Positions 1 through 8,778 of a stretch of 64,000 nucleotides of DNA are shown one piece after another (the first letter of the stretch is position 1; every line of letters starts with the position of its first letter). The notes beneath the pieces are model-generated. The model did not search any database and had not been told where the DNA came from. It was given only the letters and a program-made list of their open reading frames with translations. A program made the translations under genes and the position numbers. This stretch comes from Candidatus Manganitrophus morganii (GTDB taxonomy: Bacteria > Nitrospirota > Nitrospiria > SBBL01 > Manganitrophaceae). The DNA lies in contig JAJHOH010000001.1 in assembly GCA_021651055.1 (NCBI GenBank), positions 3,162,001 through 3,226,000 of the forward strand, in the 5' to 3' direction.

Positions 1-749
1 TGATCGCCTCGATGGAATCTCCCTCCAGCGTGGAAGAGATCAGCATCACCAATTCGTTCGGAATGCCGTCGCGTGATCCGAAGATTTGGCAGGAAGATAT
101 CGGCCGGGCGAAAGCGGGAATCCGCGACGGGCAGCTGCTGATCGTCAGCGTTGTCGGCACGCCGGGCGAAAAGGATCTGGCGGAAGATTACGCCCGCGCG
201 GCCCGTCTGGCCGCCGAAGCGGGGGCGACCGTGGTCGAGATCAACCTCTCCTGTCCGAATGTCGTGACGGGGGAAGGGAGCGTCTACACCGATCCGGTCT
301 TCTCTTCGGAGATTTCGAAGCGGGTGAAGCAGGCGATCGGCGCGGTGCCGTTGATCATCAAGATCGGCTACATCTCCGACCCGTCCCGGTTGGAAAAAGT
401 GGTCGCCGCCAACGCGCCGCACGTCGATGCGATCTCCGGCCTGAATACCCTCTCCTTTGAGGTGGTGAAGCCCGACGGCGCGCAAGCGCTCCCCGGGAAA
501 GGACGGCTTCGGTCGGGGGTCTGCGGCGCCGCCATCCGGCCATGCGCGATGACGCAGGCGAAACGGATCGTCGATTTAAAACGAAAAGAGCGGTATAATT
601 TCGAGATCGTCGGCGTCGGCGGGGTGATGACCCCGGCGCACGTCCGGGAGTTCGTCAATGTGGGGGTCGATGCCGTCATGACCGCCACCGGCGCCATGTG
701 GGATCCGTTTCTGGCATACCGTTACTGGCAAGAAGAAGCAGGCAGATGA
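1..749 (+). CDS. Dihydroorotate dehydrogenase family protein (5'-partial)
   Basis: The reading frame is open from the first base of the window, so the N-terminus lies outside; about 248 residues are visible. The protein is a TIM-barrel FMN enzyme of the PyrD class 1 type, which oxidises dihydroorotate to orotate in pyrimidine synthesis. The diagnostic motif INLSCPN is present, and its Cys is the catalytic base position of class 1 enzymes. A C-terminal FMN-phosphate region with VGVGGVMTP and a closing ATGAMWDP segment follows. The stretch GRLRSGVCGAAIRPCA corresponds to the usual GGLSG.AIRP motif but departs from it, so a related flavoprotein such as a dihydropyrimidine dehydrogenase-like enzyme is possible. 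Its stop overlaps the start of the next gene by ATGA, suggesting translational coupling in a nucleotide-metabolism operon. Confidence 0.75.
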   Translation, partial: IASMESPSSVEEISITNSFGMPSRDPKIWQEDIGRAKAGIRDGQLLIVSVVGTPGEKDLAEDYARAARLAAEAGATVVEINLSCPNVVTGEGSVYTDPVFSSEISKRVKQAIGAVPLIIKIGYISDPSRLEKVVAANAPHVDAISGLNTLSFEVVKPDGAQALPGKGRLRSGVCGAAIRPCAMTQAKRIVDLKRKERYNFEIVGVGGVMTPAHVREFVNVGVDAVMTATGAMWDPFLAYRYWQEEAGR

Positions 750-1825
750 GACGTTCCAACAAAAAGCAGATACCGTCGAAAAACGGAATCGGAAAAATCG
801 AGAAGGTCGAGCTTCACCAGCATGTCGACGGGTCGATTCCGGTTGATATTACCTGGAAGCTGATGAAGGAGCACCGGCTCAACCCGGTTGCCACCAAGAA
901 GGAGATGGAGCGTCTTCTCGTTCTTCAGGAGGGGGAAGAGGGGGCGCTGCTCCGATACCTCGACAAGTTTCACTATCCGGCCTGGATCACGCAGTTTTAC
1001 GGGAATATCTCCTATGTCGTCGAGGCGATCGTCAAAAAGGCCTATCAGGACGGCGTGCGGCTTCTGGAGCTTCGTTATGCGCCGATTATTCATACCTTCG
1101 CCGGGTTGACCCTCCGGCAGACGATCAGCTCGGTGTTGACCGGCTTAAACCGCGCCAAGCGAAAATATCCGATCGAGACCGGACTGATCGTCATCGCCAT
1201 GCGGCATCAAGGCCCCCATATCGCCAAGATCCTCGCCCGGCAGGCGATCGCCGAGGCGCAGCAGTTCCATGAACGGACGGGGGTGATTGGCTTCGATGTG
1301 GCGGGGGCGGAGCGGGGAAACCCGGCGCGGCTGTTTAAAGAAGCTTTCGACATCGCCCGTTCGGGGAAACTCGGCCTCACGATTCATGCGGGAGAGGATG
1401 AAGGGCCGGAGGCGATCTGGGAGGCGGTCGATATCCTCGGCGCGCGGCGGATCGGCCACGGCTGCTCTGCGATCAAAGACAAAGCGTTGATGCGGCGGCT
1501 GGCGAAAGATCAGGTTCTGGTCGAATGCTGTTACACCTCCAATTATCAGACCGGCGCCGTGCCGATGGGGGCGCCCCATCCGATGTTCACCTTTTTGGAG
1601 TATGGGATTCCGATCGCCATCTGCACCGACAACACGACCGTTTCGAATACCGATCAAATCCGGGAGAACGAAAAGCTCTCGAAGTGGCTGACGGCGGCGC
1701 AGCTTCAGGAGATTCATCGAAAGGCCCGCGCCCACTCTTTTATCCACGCGACACCGAACATCCGGGAAAACCTTCCGCCGCAGCATGATCTGGAGCGGCC
1801 TCGGTTTAATCATTCAAAGAAATGA
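746..1825 (+). CDS. add: Adenosine deaminase family protein
   Basis: A 359-residue zinc-dependent amidohydrolase that hydrolyses adenosine (or a related aminopurine compound) to inosine and ammonia in purine salvage. Visible motifs in order are the metal-binding ELHQHVDGS near the N-terminus, the HAGE motif with the catalytic Glu near residue 215, the GHGC motif near residue 240, and TDNTTVSN near residue 300. The last replaces the usual TDDP with TDN. I recall a similar TDN form in some Firmicutes enzymes, so this is probably a subfamily trait, but it leaves substrate specificity uncertain. The ATG at 746 overlaps the upstream stop (ATGA); an upstream in-frame ATG at 698 would overlap the previous gene by 52 bases and add an atypical N-terminus. 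The 3' end overlaps the next gene by ATGA, so three genes form one coupled operon. Confidence 0.85.
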   Translation: MRRSNKKQIPSKNGIGKIEKVELHQHVDGSIPVDITWKLMKEHRLNPVATKKEMERLLVLQEGEEGALLRYLDKFHYPAWITQFYGNISYVVEAIVKKAYQDGVRLLELRYAPIIHTFAGLTLRQTISSVLTGLNRAKRKYPIETGLIVIAMRHQGPHIAKILARQAIAEAQQFHERTGVIGFDVAGAERGNPARLFKEAFDIARSGKLGLTIHAGEDEGPEAIWEAVDILGARRIGHGCSAIKDKALMRRLAKDQVLVECCYTSNYQTGAVPMGAPHPMFTFLEYGIPIAICTDNTTVSNTDQIRENEKLSKWLTAAQLQEIHRKARAHSFIHATPNIRENLPPQHDLERPRFNHSKK

Positions 1826-3822
1826 TCTCTCTTCTCAACATCACAAAACGATTCGGGGCCAGGACCCTGCTTGCCGACGCGACCTTGCAGGTGGCGTATG
1901 GGGATCGGATCGCCCTGATCGGCCCGAACGGCGCGGGCAAAACGACGCTGCTGGAGATGATCTCCCGCAAGGTCGACCCCGACGAGGGAGAGGTCATCAT
2001 TTCCAAGAGCTCCGTGGTCGGTTATCTTCCTCAAGAGATCATCCAATTAAGGGGGCGATCGATCTTGGAAGAGGTTCTTTCGGCCTCCGATTCGATCAAT
2101 CAGATCGAAGCGACCCTCAAGCGGATCGAGCGCGAGATGCACGAGACCGACGACATGAAGGAAAAGGAGCGTCTCGGCCTGCACTATGCGGAGTTGCAGA
2201 TCCAGTACGAGTCAAAGGGAGGGTATGACCTGGAACACCAGGCGAAGCAAATCCTCTCGGGATTGAGCTTCAAAGAGGCGAACTTCGGAAAGAAGACCGA
2301 CACGTTGAGCGGCGGATGGCTGATGCGGATTGCGCTGGCGAAGCTCCTCCTCTCCCAGCCCGACATTCTTCTTCTCGACGAGCCGACCAACCATCTCGAT
2401 CTGGAATCGGTCATCTGGCTCGAAAACTTTTTGAAGAGCTATGCCGGAGCGATTCTGTTCATCTCCCATGATCGCCCCTTTATTAATGCGCTGGCCGACC
2501 GGATTGTCGAAATCGACAATGGAAAGCTGATCAATTACACCGGGAATTACGATCGCTATCTTGCCGCGAAGGAGGAGGCGGCGGAAATTCGGCAATCGAC
2601 TTATGAGAACCAGCAAAAAAAGATCGATGAAACCAAGCGTTTCATCGATCGGTTCCGCGCCCAGGCCACCAAGGCGCGCCAGGTGCAGAGCCGGATCAAG
2701 CAACTCGAGAAGATGGATAAGGTGGAGCTGACGCAGGAGCGTAAGAAGGTGCGGTTTACCTTCCCTCAGCCGGAGCGGGGAGGCCAGGAGGTGATCACCC
2801 TGGAAGGGATCGACAAGTCTTATGGGGCGATCAAAGTCTACCAAGGGCTCAACCTGACGATCACGCGGGGACAGAAGGTGGCGTTGGTGGGGCCGAACGG
2901 CGCCGGAAAATCGACCCTCCTCAAAATTCTGGCGGGGGTGTTGCCGATCGACGGCGGGCGCCGCGCCCTCGGACAGAAGGTCAATCTCAGCTATTTCAGC
3001 CAGCATCAACTTGAATCGCTGCATCCGAATTACACGCTCCTTCAGGAGATGCAAGAGGCCCATCCGGAAGGAGCGCAGTCGTTCCTGAGGGGGATCCTCG
3101 GCGCTTTTCTCTTCTCGGGTGATGATGTTTTCAAACAGGTCTCCGTGTTGAGCGGAGGGGAGAAGAGCCGGTTGGCGCTGGCGAAGATGTTGATCAAGCC
3201 GGCGAACTTACTTCTTCTCGACGAGCCGACGAACCATCTCGATATCCCTTCCCGTGATGTTCTTGAGGAAGCGTTGAGGGAGTATACCGGCACCATTTGC
3301 TTCATCACGCACGATCGGCACGTCATTCGAGGGGTCGCGAATCATATCATCGAGGTTGACCAGGGGCTTGTAACCGTTTATCCTGGCGATTACGATTATT
3401 ATCTCTATAAGAAAGGAAAGACGGCCGAGACGCCCGCGTCTTCAACGGGGAAGGGTGTCTCGCAAGAGGCCCCGCCATCCTCAGAGAAAGAAAAGCCTTC
3501 TCTCAGCAAGAACGAGCAGAAGGAGCAGAAGCGAAAAGAGGCCGAGGCGAGAAATCGGCTCTACCGCGAAGCGCAGCCGCTGAAGAAAAAGATCGAAGCG
3601 CTTGAGAAGGCGCTCGATGAAAAAAACAAAGCGTACCAGGAATGTGTGGCGCTTTTGGCCGATCCGAACATCTACCAAGAGAAGGTTCGTTTTTACGAAC
3701 TGATGGAACGGCACAACCATTTGAAGTCCGAGATCGATCAGGAGACGGCCCTCTGGGAGAAACTCTCCCTCGAATATGAAGCGCTCTCCCAAGCGATGAC
3801 GACGCAATCATCCCCTCCCTGA
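1822..3822 (+). CDS. ABC-F family ATP-binding protein (Uup/YheS-like)
   Basis: A 666-residue cytosolic protein with two ABC ATPase domains and no membrane segments, typical of ABC-F translation factors that act on the ribosome. The first domain has Walker [10 protein letters not shown] (about residues 34-42), signature LSGGW and Walker [14 protein letters not shown] charged linker around residues 240-310 follows (the P-site tRNA interaction motif region). The second domain has [24 protein letters not shown] and [12 protein letters not shown]. The C-terminal 120 residues are a Lys/Glu-rich extension and coiled coil, as in Uup-type proteins. It overlaps the adenosine deaminase stop by ATGA. Assignment to the superfamily is secure; the exact subfamily is not. 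Confidence 0.93.
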   Translation: MISLLNITKRFGARTLLADATLQVAYGDRIALIGPNGAGKTTLLEMISRKVDPDEGEVIISKSSVVGYLPQEIIQLRGRSILEEVLSASDSINQIEATLKRIEREMHETDDMKEKERLGLHYAELQIQYESKGGYDLEHQAKQILSGLSFKEANFGKKTDTLSGGWLMRIALAKLLLSQPDILLLDEPTNHLDLESVIWLENFLKSYAGAILFISHDRPFINALADRIVEIDNGKLINYTGNYDRYLAAKEEAAEIRQSTYENQQKKIDETKRFIDRFRAQATKARQVQSRIKQLEKMDKVELTQERKKVRFTFPQPERGGQEVITLEGIDKSYGAIKVYQGLNLTITRGQKVALVGPNGAGKSTLLKILAGVLPIDGGRRALGQKVNLSYFSQHQLESLHPNYTLLQEMQEAHPEGAQSFLRGILGAFLFSGDDVFKQVSVLSGGEKSRLALAKMLIKPANLLLLDEPTNHLDIPSRDVLEEALREYTGTICFITHDRHVIRGVANHIIEVDQGLVTVYPGDYDYYLYKKGKTAETPASSTGKGVSQEAPPSSEKEKPSLSKNEQKEQKRKEAEARNRLYREAQPLKKKIEALEKALDEKNKAYQECVALLADPNIYQEKVRFYELMERHNHLKSEIDQETALWEKLSLEYEALSQAMTTQSSPP

Positions 3823-3848
3823 TCCTCTTTGCATAGGAGGAAAACGAC

Positions 3849-4763
3849 ATGCCAAAACAATTCACGACCATCCTGCTCATCGGCGAAGGACAACTGACGA
3901 AGCAGCTCGGCGTGCGCCTCCTACAGCACGATCACAGTGTCTGGGCGCTGATTTCATCCGACGGCCTGGCCCCCGGCTTCGCCCGGCTTGGAATCAATCC
4001 GTTGGCGGCCGATCTCTCGGAGCCCTTTTTGGCGAAGATGGCGGTGGCGAATGCCGATGTGATCTTCCATCTTGCCAACCGGCGGCAGCATGGGATGGCG
4101 GCGCCGGAGCCGACCGATCTGAAGGCATTGCAGAATATCCTCTCGGTGATCCCGCGCGGCGCGGTCAAGCGCTATATCTATGAGAGCAGTCTCGCGGTCT
4201 ACGATAATGTGGTTCCCGGCCAGAATCTGCCGGCCGCGGGGATTGATGAGAAGGTCTTCTCTCGTCCGAAGAGCGCGACCGGCCGGATTCATCTGGAGGC
4301 GGAGCGGGAGATTCTGGCTCGGTTCTCCGAGGAAGGTTTTCCCGGGATCATCCTCAGGACCGGCGCGCTCTATCAGGCGGTTCCCGGCATCCTCGATCAG
4401 GTCCGAAGAGGGGTCTATTCGCTTCCGGCCGATCTCCCCTCCCTCTTTCACAGAATCTATATGGAAGACTATCTCGACATCTTGGTCGCCGCGATGGAGA
4501 AGGGTCGGCCCGGCCAAGCGTATAACGTGGTCGATCAAGCGCCCCATACCCCGGCCGAGTATTACAATCAAATGGCGGCGATGCTGGGTGTCCCCCCGCT
4601 GATCCCTTCGATCTCTGATCCCCAAGCCGCCCCTGCGGGGGTCCGGTATCAGAATGAAAAACTTGTCAGAGAATTCGGTCTCACCCTCCGTTTCCCCACT
4701 TACCGAGAAGGCCTGTTGGACGGTCTTCAGAAGGCCGAAGATCTGAAAACACGGGAGGCGTGA
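3849..4763 (+). CDS. NAD(P)-dependent epimerase/dehydratase-like SDR protein
   Basis: A 304-residue extended-SDR-like protein. The N-terminal beta-alpha-beta contains LLIGEGQLTKQLG, a variant of the usual GxxGxxG dinucleotide loop, and a later segment reads IFHLANRR. The usual YxxxK catalytic pair is not obvious: the expected position has SATGRIHLEAEREI, so this may be a non-catalytic or atypical member. The C-terminal part has the IYMEDYLDILVAAMEKG and YNVVDQAPHTPAEYY segments that match the substrate-binding half of NAD-dependent epimerases. A strong Shine-Dalgarno (AGGAGG, about 3836) supports the ATG. The last few codons run into a palindromic repeat of the GGCGTGAAGCG family. Substrate is unknown. 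Confidence 0.7.
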   Translation: MPKQFTTILLIGEGQLTKQLGVRLLQHDHSVWALISSDGLAPGFARLGINPLAADLSEPFLAKMAVANADVIFHLANRRQHGMAAPEPTDLKALQNILSVIPRGAVKRYIYESSLAVYDNVVPGQNLPAAGIDEKVFSRPKSATGRIHLEAEREILARFSEEGFPGIILRTGALYQAVPGILDQVRRGVYSLPADLPSLFHRIYMEDYLDILVAAMEKGRPGQAYNVVDQAPHTPAEYYNQMAAMLGVPPLIPSISDPQAAPAGVRYQNEKLVREFGLTLRFPTYREGLLDGLQKAEDLKTREA

Positions 4764-4842
4764 AGCGTTAGGCGTAAGGAGTCAACGATTTTAAAGTCTT
4801 TCGATTTTTATCCCTGACGTCTCACCGCTCATGTCTAACGTT
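4753..4842. repeat. Imperfect palindromic repeat, GGCGTGAAGCG family
   Basis: The left arm contains GGCGTGAAGCGTTAGGCG and the right arm GTCTCACCGCTCATGTCTAA, with a T-rich centre. The same style of element recurs near 18997-19079, 50297-50372 and 54600-54682. It overlaps the last codons of the upstream SDR gene. It has no clear U-run, so a mobile or REP-like repeat is more likely than a terminator. Confidence 0.5.
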
Positions 4843-4893
4843 AACTCAGAAAACCCTTGTGCCTCGTCCTCGATCATGATATAAGAAAAAGCC

Positions 4894-5703
4894 ATGTCGA
4901 AGCCATCCAGCGAAACGATTGCGAAAGTCTATAACGATTGGGGAAAGGGGTTTGACGATCTTGTCAGCGAAACCCCTTTCCTGATGAACAGCTATCTCCT
5001 TTACGACCTCTGCCTCGCGGAGTTGACGAAGGGGAAGCGCTATTCGCGCATCCTCGATGTCGGCTGCGGGAGCGGCCTGCAGGCGATCCATTTGGCGCCG
5101 TATGCCGACGAGGTGGTCGGGATCGACCTCTCGAAGGAGCTGATCGAAGTGGCCAAAGACCGGTGCAAGGCGCACCCCAATGTGAAATTCCAGGTGGCGA
5201 ATGCCTGTCAGCTTCCCTTTCCCGATAAGAGCTTCGATTTCCTTATCTCCTACGGCGATGTCTTAAGCCACATCGTCGATGGATACGAGCAGGCGGTGGC
5301 CGAGATGGGCCGGGTCGCAAAGCCGGGGGCCATCTTGACCATAGAAACCGATACCAAGTGGAATTTCGGAATCTTCTATCACCCCTCCGAGATGATCGAT
5401 GCCCTCCGTGTTCCGGGGAAGGGACATGCCACGCGGGTCTGGGAAGGGATGCGCTTTAAGACGTTCACCTGGCGGGAGCTCAAATCGCTCCTGGAGGAAA
5501 ACGGATTCGAAATCCTCTCCTGCCGAGGCCATAACATTCTCTCTTCTTTGATTCCGGATCGCTATCTTTTGGAGAAGGGAAAGCGAAGCCCGATCGGCAA
5601 GCTCGCCCTCGCGATCGGCAAACTCGACCTTGCGATTTCCGGGACCTTCCCCTTCAATCGATTCGGTTTCAACTTCGTGGTGACGGCAAGAAAAAAGGGA
5701 TGA
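4894..5703 (+). CDS. Class I SAM-dependent methyltransferase
   Basis: A 269-residue soluble protein with a Rossmann methyltransferase fold. Motif I is ILDVGCGSGLQA near residue 49, followed by VVGIDLSKELIEVA for the ribose-binding acidic residue, and the post-motif segment FPDKSFDFLISYGDVLSHI typical of Methyltransf_11 proteins. No substrate-specific signature is visible; small molecules such as quinones or lipids are plausible. The gene stands between a repeat element and a convergent SmbP-like gene, so the neighbourhood gives no functional clue. The ATG at 4894 is the first start after the repeat; its Shine-Dalgarno is weak. Confidence 0.85.
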   Translation: MSKPSSETIAKVYNDWGKGFDDLVSETPFLMNSYLLYDLCLAELTKGKRYSRILDVGCGSGLQAIHLAPYADEVVGIDLSKELIEVAKDRCKAHPNVKFQVANACQLPFPDKSFDFLISYGDVLSHIVDGYEQAVAEMGRVAKPGAILTIETDTKWNFGIFYHPSEMIDALRVPGKGHATRVWEGMRFKTFTWRELKSLLEENGFEILSCRGHNILSSLIPDRYLLEKGKRSPIGKLALAIGKLDLAISGTFPFNRFGFNFVVTARKKG

Positions 5704-5727
5704 GCGCCTCCGGCGTCATCCCTCTCT
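5691..5727 (-). terminator. Intrinsic terminator of the SmbP-like gene
   Basis: On the minus strand, 36 bases after the SmbP-like stop codon, a stem of GGGATGACGCC pairs with GGCGCTCATCCC across a short loop and runs directly into TTTTTT. This is a textbook rho-independent terminator for the leftward transcript. The rightward methyltransferase gene ends inside the same hairpin and may also use it, but it lacks a good U-run in that direction. Confidence 0.75.
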
Positions 5728-5762
5728 GTCAAACCCATCTATTTGTCTAAATTATCCCAGGG

Positions 5763-6200
5763 CTATTTCATTTCCTGCGCATGCTTGTTGCCTTCCTTTG
5801 CATGCATCATCGCTTCTTTCGCGTGATCCATCATGACGTCATTGTGGCCGGCCTGACCATGCTCGACGGCGCCCTTTGCATGAGTGACCGCTTCTTGCAC
5901 ATGCTTCATCGCCTCACCGCCATGCATCTGCGTCGCGCTTCCCTTGGCCGCGCTTTTCACCGCCGTCTGGCCGTGATTCAAACACTCCTGTCCCTCTTGA
6001 ACCATCTTCTTAAGGTGTTTCACTGCAACGTCGGTGTGTCCTTGTCCCCCATGATCCAATCCGCTTTCTCCCGCTTGGACCATGCCGTTGCAGTGTTCTT
6101 TCGCGGTTCCGGCGTGTCCGGCATCGGCAAATGCATGGGTCGCCGCCGACATCATGAAAAGGCCCGCCGTAATAACGGCGAATTTTCCCGTTAGACGCAT
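5763..6200 (-). CDS. SmbP-like periplasmic His-rich metal-binding protein
   Basis: A 145-residue exported protein. A Sec signal peptide with core FAVITAGLFMMSAATHAFA occupies about residues 6-25, and the mature part is an alpha-helical array rich in His, Lys and Ala with repeated pairs such as AKEHC, AVKHLKKM, ECLNHGQ, HVQEAVTHAKGAVEHG and MMDHAKEAMMHAKEG. This pattern matches SmbP, the small Cu-binding four-helix protein described from Nitrosomonas. A periplasmic metal-buffer role is inferred. The start at 6200 is preceded by a near-perfect AAAGGAGG site; an upstream ATG at 6251 would place 17 residues before the signal peptide. A strong terminator lies downstream. It neighbours a DUF192 protein and TonB, which fits metal or envelope homeostasis. 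Confidence 0.8.
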   Translation of the reverse strand: MRLTGKFAVITAGLFMMSAATHAFADAGHAGTAKEHCNGMVQAGESGLDHGGQGHTDVAVKHLKKMVQEGQECLNHGQTAVKSAAKGSATQMHGGEAMKHVQEAVTHAKGAVEHGQAGHNDVMMDHAKEAMMHAKEGNKHAQEMK

Positions 6201-6314
6201 GTTTCCTCCTTTGTGGGGGTGGGATAAAAACAGTCGAAATTTATCATTCAAATAGGAAGACTGTCAAGATAAGGGACGATTCGGCCCGCTTTGGCTTCCG
6301 TGGATGGAGCCGTT

Positions 6315-6761
6315 CTAGAACCGGACCTTCATCCCCAATTTCAATCTTTCCTTTTCTGCAAACCCCGATGCAACCTCGATGACGTAGAGGGCATTTTTAT
6401 CAAGCGGCCCGTAATTCGGGCAGGGGTCTGCTTTGCAGGGCGGGGTTTTCTCGGAGATGAAGATAATCTCCTTCTGTTCGTTGAACCAGATGATGTCGAT
6501 CGGGAATTTGCAGTTCTTCATCCAAAAAAGATAAGGGCGCGCCTCTTGAAAAACAAAAAGCATCCCGCCGCCGGAAGGAAGGGAATCACGGAACATCAGC
6601 CCGGTATTCCTCGCTTCAGGGGTATCGGCGACTTCGGCGTGGATCTGGGTGCCGCTTGGAAAAGTCACGGTGCGACGGGCAGGCGGTTTTTCCGAAAGGG
6701 CCGAATTCCAGGAGAGGGCCATTGCAAGGAAGAGCAGCAGAACAAAAATCGGTTTTCGCAT
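6315..6761 (-). CDS. DUF192 family secreted protein
   Basis: A 148-residue protein with an N-terminal signal peptide (LLLFLAMALSWNSALS) and a single DUF192 domain. Conserved signatures are GLMFRDSLP, GMLFVF and FWMKNCKFPIDIIW, in the usual order, and the length matches stand-alone members. The molecular function of the family is not settled. A Cys-containing insertion PPCKADPCPNYG lies between the core and the C-terminal strand; two Cys there could form a periplasmic disulfide. It is transcribed away from tonB, with the two genes sharing a roughly 95-base divergent region. Confidence 0.88.
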   Translation of the reverse strand: MRKPIFVLLLFLAMALSWNSALSEKPPARRTVTFPSGTQIHAEVADTPEARNTGLMFRDSLPSGGGMLFVFQEARPYLFWMKNCKFPIDIIWFNEQKEIIFISEKTPPCKADPCPNYGPLDKNALYVIEVASGFAEKERLKLGMKVRF

Positions 6762-6821
6762 GGGGTTATCTTATGAAAATTAAAGGGTTCTGTCAACCGC
6801 GGCTCGGGCCGGACATCGCCT

Positions 6822-6849
6822 TTGATGTGTGTTGCCGTTATGTTATAAT
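6822..6849 (+). promoter_or_regulatory. Putative sigma70 promoter of tonB, possibly leaderless
   Basis: A perfect TATAAT (6844-6849) lies 16 bases after TTGATG (6822-6827). Transcription would begin about 6856, essentially at the ATG (6857) of the TonB protein. No Shine-Dalgarno is visible between, so the mRNA may be leaderless. Confidence 0.5.
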
Positions 6850-6856
6850 CCGTTCC

Positions 6857-7867
6857 ATGCACCTCTACGATGAAATCGCCGAAGAAGTATATCCGGAAGG
6901 AAGAGAGAGATCCCGCTTTCCTTATGTTCTCTTTATTTCCCTCTCATTTTTATTCCATCTCTCGATGCTCCTTATCATCCAGCAATGGGCGCGATGGGAG
7001 CCGGCTCGCGTTGATTTAGAAGATCAAGTCGTTCAGTTGGTCGACCCGGAATCGCTTTCACCCGCCCCGCCAAAACCAAAAAGTCTCCTGTTCGGAACCG
7101 ATCGGGAAGAAGATCTAAAATCGATCCCGCGAGGGGAAGAGACCCGCCTCCCGCCGATTCCAAAGTCGGAGCGCCCGGGTCTTCCTCCCACGGCCAGAGC
7201 GGGAAAAGCGCCAGGTCCGATCGCGCCTCCGGCGCCGAAGCCGCAAGCCCCTCCGGCGCCGATCGTCCCGGCTCCGTCCCCCGCTCTTCCGGAACGTTCT
7301 ACAGAACCCGAGGGGGCCCTTCCCGCACCGAGCCCTTCCCCTCCGCTTGCAACGGAAGAAGCGAAGAGACCCCTTCCGTCGCTTCCCTTCGGGCAAGGAG
7401 GACGGGGAGAGGCCGGAACCGATTCTCCGCCCCGGCCGGGTGTCCCCGGTCTTCCCGGCCTCCCTTTTGCCGATTCAAAGAGCCTCGACCGGTTGGCGAA
7501 AGTTTTTTCCGATCAGGAACGGGTCCCGCCGAAAGATACGATCTCCATCAATACGGACGATCTGAAATATTTCTCCTATACGCTGAAGCTCAAGAACAAG
7601 ATTGAATATATCTGGAGGTATCCGCAGTCCGCTGCGGAGCGGGGAATCCAGGGAAACCTCCTTTTGACCTTCACGATTCAGCGAAACGGCTATGTCAGCG
7701 AGGTGAGGGTTGTCTCCACGTCGGGTTATGAAATTCTCGATCTGGAGGCGGTGCGTGCGATCAAAGAGGCCTCTCCTTTTGCCCCCTTGCCCGATTCTTG
7801 GAACGAGGACCATATCACCATCACCGGTCATTTTGTCTATCACAATCATATTACCTATTTACGATAA
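6857..7867 (+). CDS. tonB: TonB-family energy transducer
   Basis: A 336-residue protein with the classical TonB plan: short cytoplasmic N-terminus, one membrane anchor (YVLFISLSFLFHLSMLLII, about residues 22-40), a long Pro-rich periplasmic stalk (about residues 60-200, many APP/PAP/KP units) and a C-terminal TonB domain. The last contains IEYIWRYPQSAAERGIQG, the strand LLLTFTIQRNGYVSEVRVV and ALEAVRAI-like packing residues. It would couple the proton-motive force from ExbB-ExbD to outer-membrane receptors; neither partner is in the window. Longer in-frame starts exist upstream but would run into the divergent DUF192 gene and lack a sensible N-terminus. The ATG at 6857 lies seven bases after a perfect -10 box. 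Confidence 0.85.
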   Translation: MHLYDEIAEEVYPEGRERSRFPYVLFISLSFLFHLSMLLIIQQWARWEPARVDLEDQVVQLVDPESLSPAPPKPKSLLFGTDREEDLKSIPRGEETRLPPIPKSERPGLPPTARAGKAPGPIAPPAPKPQAPPAPIVPAPSPALPERSTEPEGALPAPSPSPPLATEEAKRPLPSLPFGQGGRGEAGTDSPPRPGVPGLPGLPFADSKSLDRLAKVFSDQERVPPKDTISINTDDLKYFSYTLKLKNKIEYIWRYPQSAAERGIQGNLLLTFTIQRNGYVSEVRVVSTSGYEILDLEAVRAIKEASPFAPLPDSWNEDHITITGHFVYHNHITYLR

Positions 7868-8102
7868 TATGTGGGGGCCCGTGCAGTGCTCGCATTGCTG
7901 CGCGCTTCCGATGCCCCCACGCCCCGAGCGCTCGGACAGGCAAAGCCTGATCCTCGCTTCAGGTAGATAGTGTCGGTACACGGGTTTCCAAAATGCCAGG
8001 CTAATCCGATGCCCCCACACCCGCGCTCGAATCGGCAAAGCCGGTTGCTCGCTTTGATCTAGATCGGGTCCCTTTCCATATTCGGAACGCCAGAAGATTT
8101 TA
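7868..8102. repeat. Hairpin and two related ~64-bp direct repeats
   Basis: This gene-free stretch begins with a hairpin right after the tonB stop (GTGGGGGC at 7871-7878 pairing with GCCCCCAC at 7913-7920, with an inner GCAGTGCTC/GCATTGCTGC stem). Two similar units follow, at about 7905-7968 and 8002-8065. Both contain TCCGATGCCCCCAC, then a GCGCTCG block, GGCAAAGCC and a CTCGCTT-AGAT end. They look like dispersed non-coding repeats. No open frame in it resembles a gene. Confidence 0.55.
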
Positions 8103-8131
8103 TTGACAAATAAAAATCGAAACGGTAGATT
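8103..8131 (+). promoter_or_regulatory. Sigma70-type promoter for the zapA operon and 6S RNA
   Basis: TTGACA (8103-8108) and TAGATT (8126-8131) are separated by 17 bases, in a locally AT-rich stretch. The start codon of the first gene lies 45 bases downstream of the -10, behind a GAGGGG ribosome site. Confidence 0.6.
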
Positions 8132-8175
8132 GATTGAAAATTTAATCGGGTCTGTTTAACCGGATAGAGGGGACC

Positions 8176-8436
8176 ATGGTGCAAGAGCAGTTGGAAGTAT
8201 TGGAAGCGCGGGTGCAGGAAATGATCGAGCTGATTAAAAGGCTGAAGCGGGAAAAAGAAGGATTAGAGGCCAAGGTCAACGAGCAGGCGAGGGAGTTTCG
8301 CCAGCTTCAGGAAGAGCGGGGCGAAGTGCGTCTCCGGATCGAGCGCATTTTGGGGACGCTGAATCATCTTGAAATCCAAGAGTCGCTTGAAGAAGACTCA
8401 GAGATTCCCGTGAAGGTGAAAGCCGGTGAAGAATAA
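8176..8436 (+). CDS. Small coiled-coil protein, ZapB-like
   Basis: An 86-residue protein that is almost entirely a predicted coiled coil (heptads from about residue 3 to 65: LEVLEARVQEMIELIKRLK and onward) with an acidic tail. It starts 45 bases after a good promoter and overlaps zapA by 11 bases. Size, coiled-coil content and coupling to zapA suggest a ZapB-like Z-ring organiser, but sequence identity to enterobacterial ZapB is not evident, so function is inferred from position. Confidence 0.65.
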   Translation: MVQEQLEVLEARVQEMIELIKRLKREKEGLEAKVNEQAREFRQLQEERGEVRLRIERILGTLNHLEIQESLEEDSEIPVKVKAGEE

Positions 8437-8722
8437 GCTTCATGTCGAAATCTTCGGCCATCGATATACGCTTCGGGGCGATGCGGATGAAGCCTATGCC
8501 AAGGAGCTTGCCGGTTACGTCGATAAAAAAATGACCGAGATGGCGGGCCATGCCAAGGGGATCAATTCCTCCAAGCTGGCCATCCTGGCGGCGATCAACA
8601 TCGCCCACGAGCTCTTTCAACTCCGAAGCGGTCAGAAGGAGCGGGACGCCCTCATCGGCGGCAAGACGCGGGATATCATCGAGAGCATCGAAGAGCAGTT
8701 CGAAGAGTTCAAATTGGATTAA
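8426..8722 (+). CDS. zapA: Cell division protein ZapA
   Basis: A 98-residue protein of the ZapA family, which binds FtsZ and cross-links protofilaments at the division septum. The N-terminal domain has the typical HVEIFGHRYTLRGDADEAYA start and VDKKMTEMAG segment, and the C-terminal half is a helix with SSKLAILAAINIAHELFQL, the family hallmark, ending in an acidic coiled coil. The GTG at 8426 gives the expected N-terminus and overlaps the upstream coiled-coil gene. A 6S RNA candidate follows directly, the same order as zapA-ssrS in many proteobacteria. Confidence 0.9.
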   Translation: MKNKLHVEIFGHRYTLRGDADEAYAKELAGYVDKKMTEMAGHAKGINSSKLAILAAINIAHELFQLRSGQKERDALIGGKTRDIIESIEEQFEEFKLD

Positions 8723-8778
8723 TTTCGTTCCTCTTGTATTTTTAAAATAACTTTGATAAGGTAATTTTAGAAACAAAA

